Shown: piece after piece, positions 52,701-61,292 of the stretch
Position numbering within the stretch: the stretch's first letter is position 1
How the letters are laid out: each line of letters begins with the position of its first letter
NCBI GenBank assembly: GCA_025041175.1
Contig: JAKCFJ010000002.1
Location: 124,001-188,000, forward strand
Direction: 5' to 3'
DNA length: 64,000 nucleotides
DNA from: Halobacteriales archaeon YIM A00010
Lineage (GTDB): Archaea > Halobacteriota > Halobacteria > Halobacteriales > Haloarculaceae
Program-made: the position numbers and the translations under genes
The notes under the pieces: model-generated
Seen by the model: the letters and a program-made list of their open reading frames with translations, nothing else
What the model was told of the DNA's origin: nothing
Databases searched by the model: none

Positions 52701-53170
52701 GTCAGAAAGAAGAAACAATACAGAAGCTCTCACAACTGCGAACGAATCTGACTAGCGAGGAGAACAGCGGAGCGCTCCGCGAAAAGATCGACATCGATAC
52801 GGATGCACCATCGTACGACAACAGGATCGGTGAGCTAGTCGGACGACAGCTCGGGGAAATCCTGGGCCGGCGAGTAGGCGAACGATTCGGTCACGCGTTC
52901 GATGAGCGTTTGGGTGGGGAGACGACCCTGTCGTCGCTCACTGATCCGGTTTCGAGCGCGCTCGAAACCGACAGCGAGTCCGACACGGAGGAGTCCGATT
53001 CGGACGATTCGGACGATTCGGACGATTCGGACGATTCGTCCGAATCGGCTGACGACGATTCCGACGATGAGGAGTTCGAAGCGGATCTCAGCGAGCTGTC
53101 GACTGGAAAGCTTCAGTCGCTGGCCAATCAATTGATGGACGAGCTTCAGCAACGGAGCGAAACGGAGTGA
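52697..53170 (+). CDS. Acidic helical protein of unknown function, in the gvp operon
   Basis: 157 residues. N-terminal helix, then a glycine-spaced amphipathic segment (ELVGRQLGEILGRRVGERFG), an Asp-Ser repeat tract encoded by tandem 9-bp units (GATTCGGAC, about 53000-53037), and a C-terminal ELSTGKLQSLANQLMDELQQ helix. No family recognised. Coupled by 4-base overlaps to both neighbours; it must be translated with the gas vesicle genes. Confidence 0.65.
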   Translation: MSQKEETIQKLSQLRTNLTSEENSGALREKIDIDTDAPSYDNRIGELVGRQLGEILGRRVGERFGHAFDERLGGETTLSSLTDPVSSALETDSESDTEESDSDDSDDSDDSDDSSESADDDSDDEEFEADLSELSTGKLQSLANQLMDELQQRSETE

Positions 53171-53175
53171 TACGT

Positions 53176-54159
53176 ATGAGTGATCTCGCACACGACACAC
53201 CGAACGAGCCCGTCGAGGAAACAATGGAGCAGCTGTCCGGGATCGCTGAAACTGCGGATGTCGGTGATAGCGGGGGATCTGGTGGGGGGACCACAGACGA
53301 AGCCACGGTCGGAGAGACGGTGGACGAAAGCGTGGCGACGTTACTACAACGGGCCGAAGGAGCTGTCGAATCACTGCTCAGTGCGCTCAGCGACGGGACA
53401 GCAACGGAGGCTCGCGACGACTTCGAAGAGCTCCGAAACGTTGTCGAAGAGACCGGTGAGCTGCTCGAAACGGTCGATCTGACCGAGGTACCTGGAGCGA
53501 TCGACTACGACGACGTGGATGACGCGGTCGACGCGAGCGACATCCCGGACGCGATCGCCGAGGGAGATGTCGATGAAGCTGTGCGGTACAGCAAGCTTCT
53601 GACGTTGATCGAGTTCGATGAGTTGCTCGATACGGTCGACATCCGGAGCTTCAGGCAGAACAAAAAGGAGCTTGACGCGGCTGTCGAGGAGTTCGTCGAC
53701 GATCGAGACGAAGACAGCGGCTGGATCGTGTTCGATGCGCTCGAGTGGCTCCTCGAGACGGCCAGTGGAGTGGGTGGTGACGGCGGTGACGGGATCGCTG
53801 TGGACGTTGACGCTGGAGAGACGGCCGAGCTCGCTTCGGACGGGCAGGTGAAACAGATAGCCATGCAGTCGAAGCTGCGCGAGGCGGTAGAAGAGTTCCG
53901 CGAGAGCGTTTTCGAGGCGCACGAACGCATGAAGGAGCTGCGCGAGCAGGCCAACGAGCAGGTAACCGAGAAGACCGGCGATATTGACCAGCCCTCTTCA
54001 CGGAATCCGACCGCCTACTCGACGCTCCCATCCACGGAACGCAGCCGTCTCCAGACGCAGTTCTCGACGGTGCCACGGAATACGCGCTACTCGACCGCAT
54101 CGAACCCCCCAAGAATCTACGGCTCCCGGTTCGAGAGCCGGAGGGACGACGATGAGTAG
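53176..54159 (+). CDS. Acidic helical protein of unknown function, in the gvp operon
   Basis: 327 residues from ATG 53176; a GTG at 53167 overlapping the previous stop (GTGA) is also possible. Mostly predicted helix with heptad-like spacing (LLQRAEGAVESLLSALSDG, FEELRNVVEETGELLETVDL, and MQSKLREAVEEFRESVFEAH) and a basic, serine-rich C-terminus (STVPRNTRYSTASNPPRIYG). No recognised domain; long coiled coils suggest a scaffold or assembly role. Its end overlaps gvpJ by 8 bases. Confidence 0.65.
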   Translation: MSDLAHDTPNEPVEETMEQLSGIAETADVGDSGGSGGGTTDEATVGETVDESVATLLQRAEGAVESLLSALSDGTATEARDDFEELRNVVEETGELLETVDLTEVPGAIDYDDVDDAVDASDIPDAIAEGDVDEAVRYSKLLTLIEFDELLDTVDIRSFRQNKKELDAAVEEFVDDRDEDSGWIVFDALEWLLETASGVGGDGGDGIAVDVDAGETAELASDGQVKQIAMQSKLREAVEEFRESVFEAHERMKELREQANEQVTEKTGDIDQPSSRNPTAYSTLPSTERSRLQTQFSTVPRNTRYSTASNPPRIYGSRFESRRDDDE

Positions 54160-54625
54160 CCCCGGACCGACGCGCCAGAGCGACAGTCTCGCTGACGTGG
54201 TGGAACTGGTGCTGGATAAAGGGGTCGTCATCAACGCCGACATCGCCGTTTCGATCGGCGACACGGAGCTGCTCGGAATACAACTCCGCGCCGCTTTGGC
54301 CTCCTTCGAGACGGCCGCGAAGTACGGACTCGAGTTTCCCGAGGGCACGGATATGCAACGGGTCGCAGCGGCCGCCGGAACCGAAGAAATCGCAACTTCC
54401 GAGTCACAAACCGAGGAACTGGACGAATCCGACGCTACAACCGTTCAGACAGAGATTGATCAATTGGATGAAACGGAACGGGATCCGGATTCGGACGGAG
54501 ACTCGGATTCGGACGGAGACTCGGACAGCGACCAGCAGTCGTCTCCAGAGCTGACCCAGCAGTCGACGGGATCGTCCGAGGATGATTCTGGGAGCGATCA
54601 CGAGGTGACAGATGACACAGATTGA
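54152..54625 (+). CDS. gvpJ: Gas vesicle protein GvpJ
   Basis: 157 residues from ATG 54152. GvpA-like core: LADVVELVLDKGVVINADIA, then VSIGDTELLGIQLRAALASF and TAAKYGLEFPEGTDM, diagnostic for GvpJ. The C-terminal tail is about 40 residues longer than usual and contains Asp-Ser-Gly repeats encoded by imperfect tandem units (about 54490-54530). Minor shell or tip protein. Overlaps gvpK by 14 bases. Confidence 0.92.
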   Translation: MSSPGPTRQSDSLADVVELVLDKGVVINADIAVSIGDTELLGIQLRAALASFETAAKYGLEFPEGTDMQRVAAAAGTEEIATSESQTEELDESDATTVQTEIDQLDETERDPDSDGDSDSDGDSDSDQQSSPELTQQSTGSSEDDSGSDHEVTDDTD

Positions 54626-54941
54626 TATCGATGGAGAGAGCGCACGCGACGGGTTGATGACGCTCGTGATGACGGTCGTCGAACTGTTGGTCGATGTCAT
54701 GGAGCGAGAGGCGATCCGCCGCATGGAGTCTGGGGATCTCACTGACGAGGAGATCGAACGAGTCGGCACCCAGTTCGCTGCGCTTGAGGCCGAAATAGAA
54801 TCGATCAAAGAGGACGAGGAGATCGATGAACCGGTCGACCAGCTGCGTGAACGACTCGATGGGCTCGTTGCGGATGCTGTCAGGACCGTAGATGAGCCCC
54901 CTCAGCAGGGGTACAGTCACAACCCGATCGAAGATGACTGA
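54612..54941 (+). CDS. gvpK: Gas vesicle protein GvpK
   Basis: 109 residues, family-typical. IDGESARDGLMTLVMTVVEL, then LLVDVMEREAIRRMESGDLT and a C-terminal helix. Accessory assembly protein. Overlaps gvpL by 8 bases. Confidence 0.93.
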   Translation: MTQIDIDGESARDGLMTLVMTVVELLVDVMEREAIRRMESGDLTDEEIERVGTQFAALEAEIESIKEDEEIDEPVDQLRERLDGLVADAVRTVDEPPQQGYSHNPIEDD

Positions 54942-55761
54942 ATCTTCGTTCGAATCCGGTCGCTATCTCTACTGCGTCGTCCAGCTGCCGGAGACGGAGC
55001 CGACCGAGTTCTCGACAACAGGGGTCGATGGAGAGCAGACGTATGTACTGACAGTGGGGGAGATCGGTGTTGTGGTCCACGAGTGCAACGCGCTCTATGA
55101 CACGTCGGATGTCGATCTGGTGCGGAAGTGGCTGTTAGAGCACCAAAACGTCATTGACACCGCAGGAGAGCGGTTTGGTACGCCCATCCCGTTCCGGTTC
55201 GATACGATTCTTCGAGGCGACGATGAGCGCGTCCGAACGTGGCTCGAAAGCGAGCAAGACACGTTCACGTCCCACCTCGACGCCATGGCGGGGTGTTGGG
55301 AGTACCGTATCGACGTTCAGCGCGATGAAGCCGCCCTGGAGGAGGAGTTGAGCAACGACGAGCAGTTAGTCGAGCTCGAGGAGCGTATTGCTGAGTCCAC
55401 TGCGGGAACGAGCCACCTCCTCGAAAAGCAGTACGAACAGCGATTCGAGACGTTGAAACAACAACAGCGTGCTGATCGAACGGCCGCGCTCACAGAGCAG
55501 CTCCGTCCAATGGTTCGCGACCTCCAAGATCTCGGTCAAAAACCGGCGGCGCTCGCTCCGGCGGACGAGACGGACGAGACGGTAACCAGGGAGGCACGGC
55601 TCGCCGTCCTCGCTCACGAGGAGCAACAACGAAACGTGGATGAACTGCTCGATGAGGTGGCGGCCGATCCGGGCGTTGAAATACGCTACACTGGTCCATG
55701 GCCCCCCTATACGTTTACACCGACCATCGAAGCAAACGACTCCAACCCTGACACCGCATGA
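54934..55761 (+). CDS. gvpL: Gas vesicle protein GvpL
   Basis: 275 residues from ATG 54934; an upstream in-frame Met at 54892 lies inside gvpK and is unlikely. GvpF/GvpL family: GRYLYCVVQL start, GTPIPFRFDTIL, a long coiled-coil middle, and the C-terminal hallmark YTGPWPPYTF. GvpL acts as an assembly platform for other minor Gvp proteins. Overlaps gvpM by 4 bases. Confidence 0.93.
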   Translation: MTESSFESGRYLYCVVQLPETEPTEFSTTGVDGEQTYVLTVGEIGVVVHECNALYDTSDVDLVRKWLLEHQNVIDTAGERFGTPIPFRFDTILRGDDERVRTWLESEQDTFTSHLDAMAGCWEYRIDVQRDEAALEEELSNDEQLVELEERIAESTAGTSHLLEKQYEQRFETLKQQQRADRTAALTEQLRPMVRDLQDLGQKPAALAPADETDETVTREARLAVLAHEEQQRNVDELLDEVAADPGVEIRYTGPWPPYTFTPTIEANDSNPDTA

Positions 55762-56000
55762 AACCGACACAGCCCGAGGACGGAATCGTCGATCTCGTCG
55801 ATGTCGTCCTCCGAGATGGGGCGGTTATTCAAGCTGACGTTATCATCACCGTCGCCGATGTCCCACTCGTCGGACTCAAACTCCGAGCAGCACTCGCTGG
55901 CATGGACACGATGACCGACTACGGTCTGTTCGAGGCGTGGGACGAGCGCCAACGCGATCGACACCGAGAACGGCCGGACGCATCCGACAGGGAACAATAG
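55758..56000 (+). CDS. gvpM: Gas vesicle protein GvpM
   Basis: 80 residues. GvpA-like core LVDVVLRDGAVIQADVIITV, ADVPLVGLKLRAALAGMDTM and TDYGLFEAWDERQR. Minor, aggregation-prone shell relative. Last gene of the rightward gvp operon. Confidence 0.92.
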   Translation: MKPTQPEDGIVDLVDVVLRDGAVIQADVIITVADVPLVGLKLRAALAGMDTMTDYGLFEAWDERQRDRHRERPDASDREQ

Positions 56001-56123
56001 CAGCAGCTCGGAGCTCGTTGCGTGAGATCTCACATGGTGCATGAGTCTGCAGACCCATGGATCGTTATATCCTTGCATAGGTCACCATTGGTATTAAGCG
56101 ACTAACTTACGTTTGTAGACCTC

Positions 56124-56516
56124 GTGATCCACCAACGCCGGTTCCAACTACTTACTGTGGTCGTGCTTGTGGTTTCTGGGAGCAGCGGCTGTTTCACTCT
56201 CGACCCGAACGTGAGTCTTAACACCACTGGTTCGACTGTCTTCCAGACGGCGTCCTTCTCCGGTTCCTGGGCAACCCAGGTCGCAGCGAACATCTCACTC
56301 ACCCCCAATGCGACGACTACGCGAGGAATAACACACCTGGATATAATCACATCGAGCGGAAACACGTTCGATACGACCGCACTCGATAGCGGGGAATCAA
56401 CTGCCACAGTACTGCTTCCCGCGAACGGCACCGTAACGATCGTTGCCGTCAACACGATCAACGGAACGACAGTCGAATCACGCAATGCTACCGTTACTGG
56501 CGACCCGCTGGTATGA
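56124..56516 (+). CDS. Small putative lipoprotein, unknown family
   Basis: 130 residues from GTG 56124. Hydrophobic signal LLTVVVLVVSGSSGC with lipobox-like SSGC, then a threonine- and asparagine-rich beta-strand region (about 12 Asn-x-Thr/Ser sequons, possible N-glycosylation). Looks like a surface-attached beta-sandwich domain. No family recognised and no clear link to the gas vesicle genes upstream. Confidence 0.65.
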   Translation: MIHQRRFQLLTVVVLVVSGSSGCFTLDPNVSLNTTGSTVFQTASFSGSWATQVAANISLTPNATTTRGITHLDIITSSGNTFDTTALDSGESTATVLLPANGTVTIVAVNTINGTTVESRNATVTGDPLV

Positions 56517-56550
56517 CCTATGACCACTTGTCATCTTCTCATTAGATCAC

Positions 56551-57492
56551 ATGAATAACGTGAAGAAGTGGTTTTTGATCGATGGAAATCGGTTGGTCGT
56601 TGCCGGTCTCCTCGTAGTTGGATCGTTTTTCGTCACGTACGGACTCACGAAATTCGGATTCATCACCTTTCAGCCCGAGAGTCCCGTCTCGACGATGTTC
56701 GGGAGTGGTATCATCTCTGGTGTATTTTCGCTCATTACGATTACCATCACCGTCAATCAAATGATCCTCTCGCGGGTGTTTGGAACGGTTGACGAGCTCA
56801 CTGACCGCATCGATGGCTCGTTCGAGTTCCGTCACACTGTCGAGGATCTTGCCGACCAACCAACGAGTCCAAGTCAGCCGGATCAATTCCTCGTCCTCAT
56901 CGGCGAGACGATATCCGAGCGAGCAAACGCGTTCGAGACCGAACTCGACGGCGTGGATCGGGCGTTGAAGGACGACGCCGACGAGTTCCTATCGGACGTG
57001 TACGCGTACGCCGATCGTGTCGAAGAGGTCGAAGGGATCGAAGACACGCTACAGACCGTCTCGATACTTCTCGGACCGGCGTACGCCCAGAATCTCACGG
57101 CGACGGATCACCTTCTCCGGAAATACGATGGAGAGTTTTCCGAGGCCGCTCGCACCGAACTCGAAGCGATATTCGAGCTGATCAAATCAGTCGCTATCAC
57201 TCGGCAGTTTTTCAAGACGATCGTGATCCAGCAAAACCTCGCGCAATTATCGCGTATTCTGGGGTATCTCGGCGTGCCGATCCTGTTGAGCACCTTCGTT
57301 GTGACGACAATGTACACGACGATTCCGAGTGCAACCGTCCCGCAGCCACTGCTAGCCGAAGTCGTTAGTCTCGGAATCGCTGTCGTGCTTATCCCGATGT
57401 CCATCCTTCTCAGCTACATACTCAGGGTCGCCTCGATCGCACGATACACCATCTCCGTTGGCCCGTTCCTTCCGCCAGAAGAACAGATCTGA
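56551..57492 (+). CDS. Multi-pass membrane protein, unknown function
   Basis: 313 residues. Two N-terminal membrane segments (about 15-33 and 47-70), a soluble helical middle (about 75-230; DRIDGSFEFRHTVEDLADQP), and two C-terminal membrane segments (about 240-262 and 270-292). This two-plus-two layout with a coiled middle occurs in several haloarchaeal membrane proteins of unknown role. Start ATG 56551, 34 bases after the preceding stop. Confidence 0.7.
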   Translation: MNNVKKWFLIDGNRLVVAGLLVVGSFFVTYGLTKFGFITFQPESPVSTMFGSGIISGVFSLITITITVNQMILSRVFGTVDELTDRIDGSFEFRHTVEDLADQPTSPSQPDQFLVLIGETISERANAFETELDGVDRALKDDADEFLSDVYAYADRVEEVEGIEDTLQTVSILLGPAYAQNLTATDHLLRKYDGEFSEAARTELEAIFELIKSVAITRQFFKTIVIQQNLAQLSRILGYLGVPILLSTFVVTTMYTTIPSATVPQPLLAEVVSLGIAVVLIPMSILLSYILRVASIARYTISVGPFLPPEEQI

Positions 57493-57887
57493 GCGCCTTT
57501 TTCCTGAGCGATAAACCTCCATCTCTGTACTCACAGGGGTAGAGTAGTTGCTAGCGTACCCCCGCTGACTTCCATCACTCGCGTCGAACCGGATAGCGGG
57601 AGTCAGTCCGGAGTAGCCTGAACCAGCTGAGTACTTTGTGAGCAACCAATCTCGCTGTCTGAGAACACGTAGCTCCCGATGATGAATGCGACGACGCCGA
57701 AAAGGACCGGATAATCAGTTCGTTCCAGGCACCGAACGTGCTGTGATTGCCACAGCACCGATAATAGCCGTTGTTATCTTGGTGTAACGGCCGAGTGTTT
57801 CGGGGATGTCGGGATTGATATGGCGCTAGATCCGTCGAGGCTCGGCGAAAACGTCGGGTGGAAGCTCAGGGGGATCATCAAAGTGGA
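57493..57887. other. Non-coding stretch with a possible decayed membrane-protein fragment
   Basis: 395 bases. On the minus strand, short pieces in shifted frames read like a hydrophobic segment (VLFGVVAFIIGSYVFSDSE, about 57660-57715) and an upstream amphipathic stretch, broken by stops. Possibly the decayed end of a membrane-protein gene; nothing intact. Confidence 0.35.
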
Positions 57888-59261
57888 TCAGGCGTTATAT
57901 TTCTGGACTTGAGTGGTAGCGACTCTTTCGATACGATTGAGTGAGGAATTAGATATCTGACTATCTTCTTCGATCACCGAACGAACTGTCTCCGGATCCT
58001 CGGAGAAAATATACTGGAGATATACTCCAGTATTAATGCCACGACTCGTTTTTTCCACCTCTAGGATGCCATACGTTTCTCCTTTACCAATGTGGCTATT
58101 GACAGTCTCCTGTGTATAGGTGTCCGCACCAATATCTCCACAGATACACTTATAAGTTTCATATACTGCAGGACTCGGGGCAGCACGAGACGTTCCGACC
58201 ATCGCAGCTGTCGCAGCTGCGTACAAAGCAAGCTTTTTCTGGGCCGCCATCCCTCGGATGAGTTCCAGCGAACGGTTTTTTTCGACAGCATCGTTCGCTT
58301 CTCGGACATGTTCCTCTTTTACAGTTTCATCATCCAAATCGTCTGCTAGTTCACCAGCACTTCTGAGAAGATCAATCGCTTTGCGAGCATCGCCTTCGTT
58401 CTGGGCCGCAAATGCAGCAACAAGAGGGATAACATCGTCTTCCAGACAGCCATCACGGAATGCATCTGTCCGTCGGTGTAGAATTTCTCGTAGCTGATGA
58501 GCATCGTAGTCGTCGAACTTGATTTCGTGTGGGGTGTAGGAACTATCGGTACGGCTATCGAACTCTTTTGTGAAGGTTGGGTCATTCGTGACCGCGATTA
58601 CTGAAATTGGAGTGGCAATAATCTGTTCCTCTAATGCACGGCTCAACCCATATAGCAACCGCGAGAATGCAGGCTCGGGTTCGTCACTCCGACCTGTGAG
58701 AGCATCTATTTCATCCAAAATGAAGACGATAGCATCGAAGTGTTCGTCAACAAGTTCATAGAGCTGAATATATTTTGTATCTGTCGAGACACCTTTTGGT
58801 GGTACATCCCATTCCACATTGGCGGTACGTGCAGTTTGCCAGCCAAGTTTCCAAACAGCTCTATCTAGCGTGTGTGTCTCCATATGTTTGAAATTAACTG
58901 GGATAGAAGCAAAGTCAATACGCCGCTGCTCACACCGCTGTTTGACTTTCTTTGCAACAGCCTTGACTGTGACGGACTTACCGGTGCCACTTGCGCCGTA
59001 GAGTAGGAGATCAGGTGGTCGTTCACCCTTAAGCGTATCTTTGAACGCTCGGGCTTCTTCCGCGAGATGTTCGTCCCGACCATAAATACGATCTTCATCA
59101 ACCACGTACGACGAATCGACAAGTCGTTTGTTTGCAAAGACCGTTTTCTCGTTATTATCGCTTTCAAGAATTTTGTCAATCACCGTCCAATTATCGTCCT
59201 CTGCCGTTTCAATGGCATTTTTCCCATTCCTGGCTGATATGTCGGGGATGTCATTATTCAT
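57888..59261 (-). CDS. orc1: Orc1/Cdc6 replication initiator
   Basis: 457 residues from ATG 59261. AAA+ ATPase with Walker A GASGTGKS at 89-96, Walker B FILDEIDAL, sensor region SVIAVTNDP and a C-terminal winged-helix domain (about 370-457; SPAVYETYKCICGDIGADTY). Binds origin recognition boxes and loads the MCM helicase. The box-rich region at 59289-60010 starts directly upstream, and one box overlaps the promoter, so autoregulation is plausible. Haloarchaeal replicons each tend to carry an orc gene next to their own origin. Confidence 0.93.
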   Translation of the reverse strand: MNNDIPDISARNGKNAIETAEDDNWTVIDKILESDNNEKTVFANKRLVDSSYVVDEDRIYGRDEHLAEEARAFKDTLKGERPPDLLLYGASGTGKSVTVKAVAKKVKQRCEQRRIDFASIPVNFKHMETHTLDRAVWKLGWQTARTANVEWDVPPKGVSTDTKYIQLYELVDEHFDAIVFILDEIDALTGRSDEPEPAFSRLLYGLSRALEEQIIATPISVIAVTNDPTFTKEFDSRTDSSYTPHEIKFDDYDAHQLREILHRRTDAFRDGCLEDDVIPLVAAFAAQNEGDARKAIDLLRSAGELADDLDDETVKEEHVREANDAVEKNRSLELIRGMAAQKKLALYAAATAAMVGTSRAAPSPAVYETYKCICGDIGADTYTQETVNSHIGKGETYGILEVEKTSRGINTGVYLQYIFSEDPETVRSVIEEDSQISNSSLNRIERVATTQVQKYNA

Positions 59262-60040
59262 GGCGGAGTCTTGTATCGGTGGCACAAACCATTTTCGAAA
59301 TGCACGCTGTAGAATTCTACCAATACAGGTGTTACAGGGGCCACTTGTGAAATATGAAGAATAACCATAGTCGAATTGGATACACTGTTTTCGAAATGGG
59401 TGTGGGGATGTGTAGAATCTGGGAACACACACACCGTTTTCGAAATGGAGCGACTTAGACGAAACCGTATCTAAGAGGAAAACGGTGGTGTTTGGATGAT
59501 CTTCAGTGAATATGTTATTATGAAAGAATATTTTTAATAGGAAACATTTATGTATTAGAGGTGTTAACCGTGGCCGTATTGTGGACAGTACGGCCTAAAT
59601 GGCTATAAGGGAGTGATAAATCATTAATTATTTATTATAAAAATTAATTTGTTATAGTTCTTATGTCAGTTGCTATGATAATTAACGAAATATTGGTAAA
59701 TACCGATAGGTTTGGGATGATCTAGATATTAATCAGAGACGATACACTGATAATAGTTGTATTCATCTTTGAGAAATAGTTCAGCATCTGTAATTATCAC
59801 ATGCTGTGCATCGAAGATCTCCTTAAGATCGCCCTTGTGTTTTCTCCTCCATTTCGAAAACGGTGTGTGACTCTTCCCTATCCCTGTGTTTTCTCCTCCA
59901 TTTCGAAAACGGTGTGTGACTCTTCCCTATCCCTGTGTTTTCTCCTCCATTTCGAAAACGGTGTGTGACTCTTCCCTACCCCTGTGTTTTCTCCTCCATT
60001 TCGAAAACGGGGGTGGATTCTACAGATAAAGCAGGCCGAG
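59262..60040. other. Putative replication origin next to orc1
   Basis: Three copies of an origin-box-like sequence on the orc1 side (around 59289-59305, 59386-59400 and CCGTTTTCGAAATGG at 59434-59448). A markedly AT-rich stretch follows (about 59505-59850, a candidate unwinding element), then four inverted-orientation boxes CCATTTCGAAAACGG (from 59849, 59898, 59947, 59996). The two sets point toward each other across the AT-rich core, the layout of haloarchaeal orc-linked origins. Confidence 0.8.
59836..60015 (+). repeat. Four 49-bp direct repeats containing origin boxes
   Basis: Unit TGTGTTTTCTCCTCC followed by ATTTCGAAAACGG and GTGTGTGACTCTTCCCTA. Box starts at 59849, 59898, 59947 and 59996 give an exact 49-base period; the last unit diverges after the box. 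These could be stacked Orc1 binding sites or iterons for copy control. Confidence 0.9.
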
Positions 60041-60055
60041 CAGTTCACAGGACCA

Positions 60056-60256
60056 TCATTGCTCGTTTTCTACCTTAGTGGTATTGTAAGGGTTAAATCT
60101 CCCCGAGCGATCGAAGGACGCGAGTTGGTAGGAGATACAGTACTCGTCATCAGTTAGCAGGTAACGCTTGAAAAAGAACCGACAGGCGAGTAGTTTGCTA
60201 CCGTTGGCGTCGAATCGCTCAGCAAGGGTGGTGTTGGCCCGTGGACCAGCAATCAC
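60056..60256 (-). CDS. Possible 66-residue protein coupled to the zinc operon
   Basis: GTG start at 60256 overlaps the TGA stop of the permease gene (GTGA), the junction type used between the other genes of this operon. Sequence is polar and aromatic-rich (CRFFFKRYLLTDDEYCISYQ), without membrane segments. No family recognised. It could be a chance frame, and base composition is less biased than in the operon. Confidence 0.35.
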   Translation of the reverse strand: MIAGPRANTTLAERFDANGSKLLACRFFFKRYLLTDDEYCISYQLASFDRSGRFNPYNTTKVENEQ

Positions 60257-61290
60257 TCTTCTCCTCCGTCGGCTTTGATCCCGTCTCCGGAACGACCGTC
60301 TCGAGCGTGTGGTGTCTTCGCCACACGAACCTCTCGGGTGAGTTTTCGGAGACCGAGGACGACAGCGTACACGGCGATGGCCGCGAGGACGATCGAGCCG
60401 CCGGCCGCGATCCCGTAGACGTAGGAGAGGCTGACGCCCGTGATGGCCGCGAACTCGGCGGCGACTATCGCGAGCAGTATCGACTGCTTGAAGCTCCGTG
60501 CAACGAGCGCCCCAACGGCGACCGGGACGACGAGCATCGCAGCGACCAAGATGACACCCATGATCTGCATCGCGCTGACCACGACTAGTGCCGTGAGAAC
60601 GACGAGCAGACGCTTGTACAGGCGGACATCGAGCCGAGCTGCCCGAGCGGCGGTTGCATCGAAGGTGACGTACAGGAGCGGTCGGTAGGCGAGCGTGAGG
60701 AGGCTGGCGACGAGCACGCTCATGAGCACGAGAATCCCGACGTTCTCCTTCGAGACGGTCGAGAGACTTCCAAAGAGGTAGGCGTCGATACCGACGGCGA
60801 TGCCTCCGTCCGTCGCAGTGATCAGAATACTCCCGACGGCGAATCCGCCGGTCAGGACGATCGCCAGCGAGGTGTCGCTGTACGCCCCGGCGTGTTCGAT
60901 GAGCAACTCGACGAGCAACGCCGTACCGACAGCCACCACGAGCGCGGTGAGTAGCGGTGACAGCGTGAGTGACAGCGTCGCGTTGAGGAACAGTCCGGCG
61001 GCCACGCCCGCAAACGCTGTGTGTGCGAGCGTATCACCGATCATCGCCATCTCGCGGTGGACGAGAAACGTGCCGACGAGCGGGCCGATGACGGCGATAC
61101 ACACCGCCGCGAGATACGCCCGCTGCATGTAGGGGTATCCGAGCATCGTCACACCAAGGAGATCAGCGAGGATCTCCATCCCTCCGCCGTACACGTCCTC
61201 GAGAAACCACTCGAAGACAGCGAACAACCCGCCGAATCTCCGCACGTTCGGAGCGCTCGAGCCGACCGTGATGAGTGACTGTGGGAGCAT
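60253..61290 (-). CDS. znuB: Zinc/manganese ABC transporter permease (ZnuB/MntB type)
   Basis: 345 residues from ATG 61290, two bases after the ATPase stop (a TTG at 61296 would overlap it). About eight membrane segments; family motifs IGDTLAHTAFAGVAAGLFL and MQIMGVILVAAMLVVPVAVG. C-terminal tail polar with histidine and glycine. Third gene of an operon for high-affinity metal uptake. Confidence 0.9.
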   Translation of the reverse strand: MLPQSLITVGSSAPNVRRFGGLFAVFEWFLEDVYGGGMEILADLLGVTMLGYPYMQRAYLAAVCIAVIGPLVGTFLVHREMAMIGDTLAHTAFAGVAAGLFLNATLSLTLSPLLTALVVAVGTALLVELLIEHAGAYSDTSLAIVLTGGFAVGSILITATDGGIAVGIDAYLFGSLSTVSKENVGILVLMSVLVASLLTLAYRPLLYVTFDATAARAARLDVRLYKRLLVVLTALVVVSAMQIMGVILVAAMLVVPVAVGALVARSFKQSILLAIVAAEFAAITGVSLSYVYGIAAGGSIVLAAIAVYAVVLGLRKLTREVRVAKTPHARDGRSGDGIKADGGEE

Positions 61291-61292
61291 TA

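Noticed and set aside
59836-60015. CRISPR-like array at the 49-bp repeats
   Set aside because: Units are tandem and identical throughout, without spacers, and contain an origin box beside orc1.
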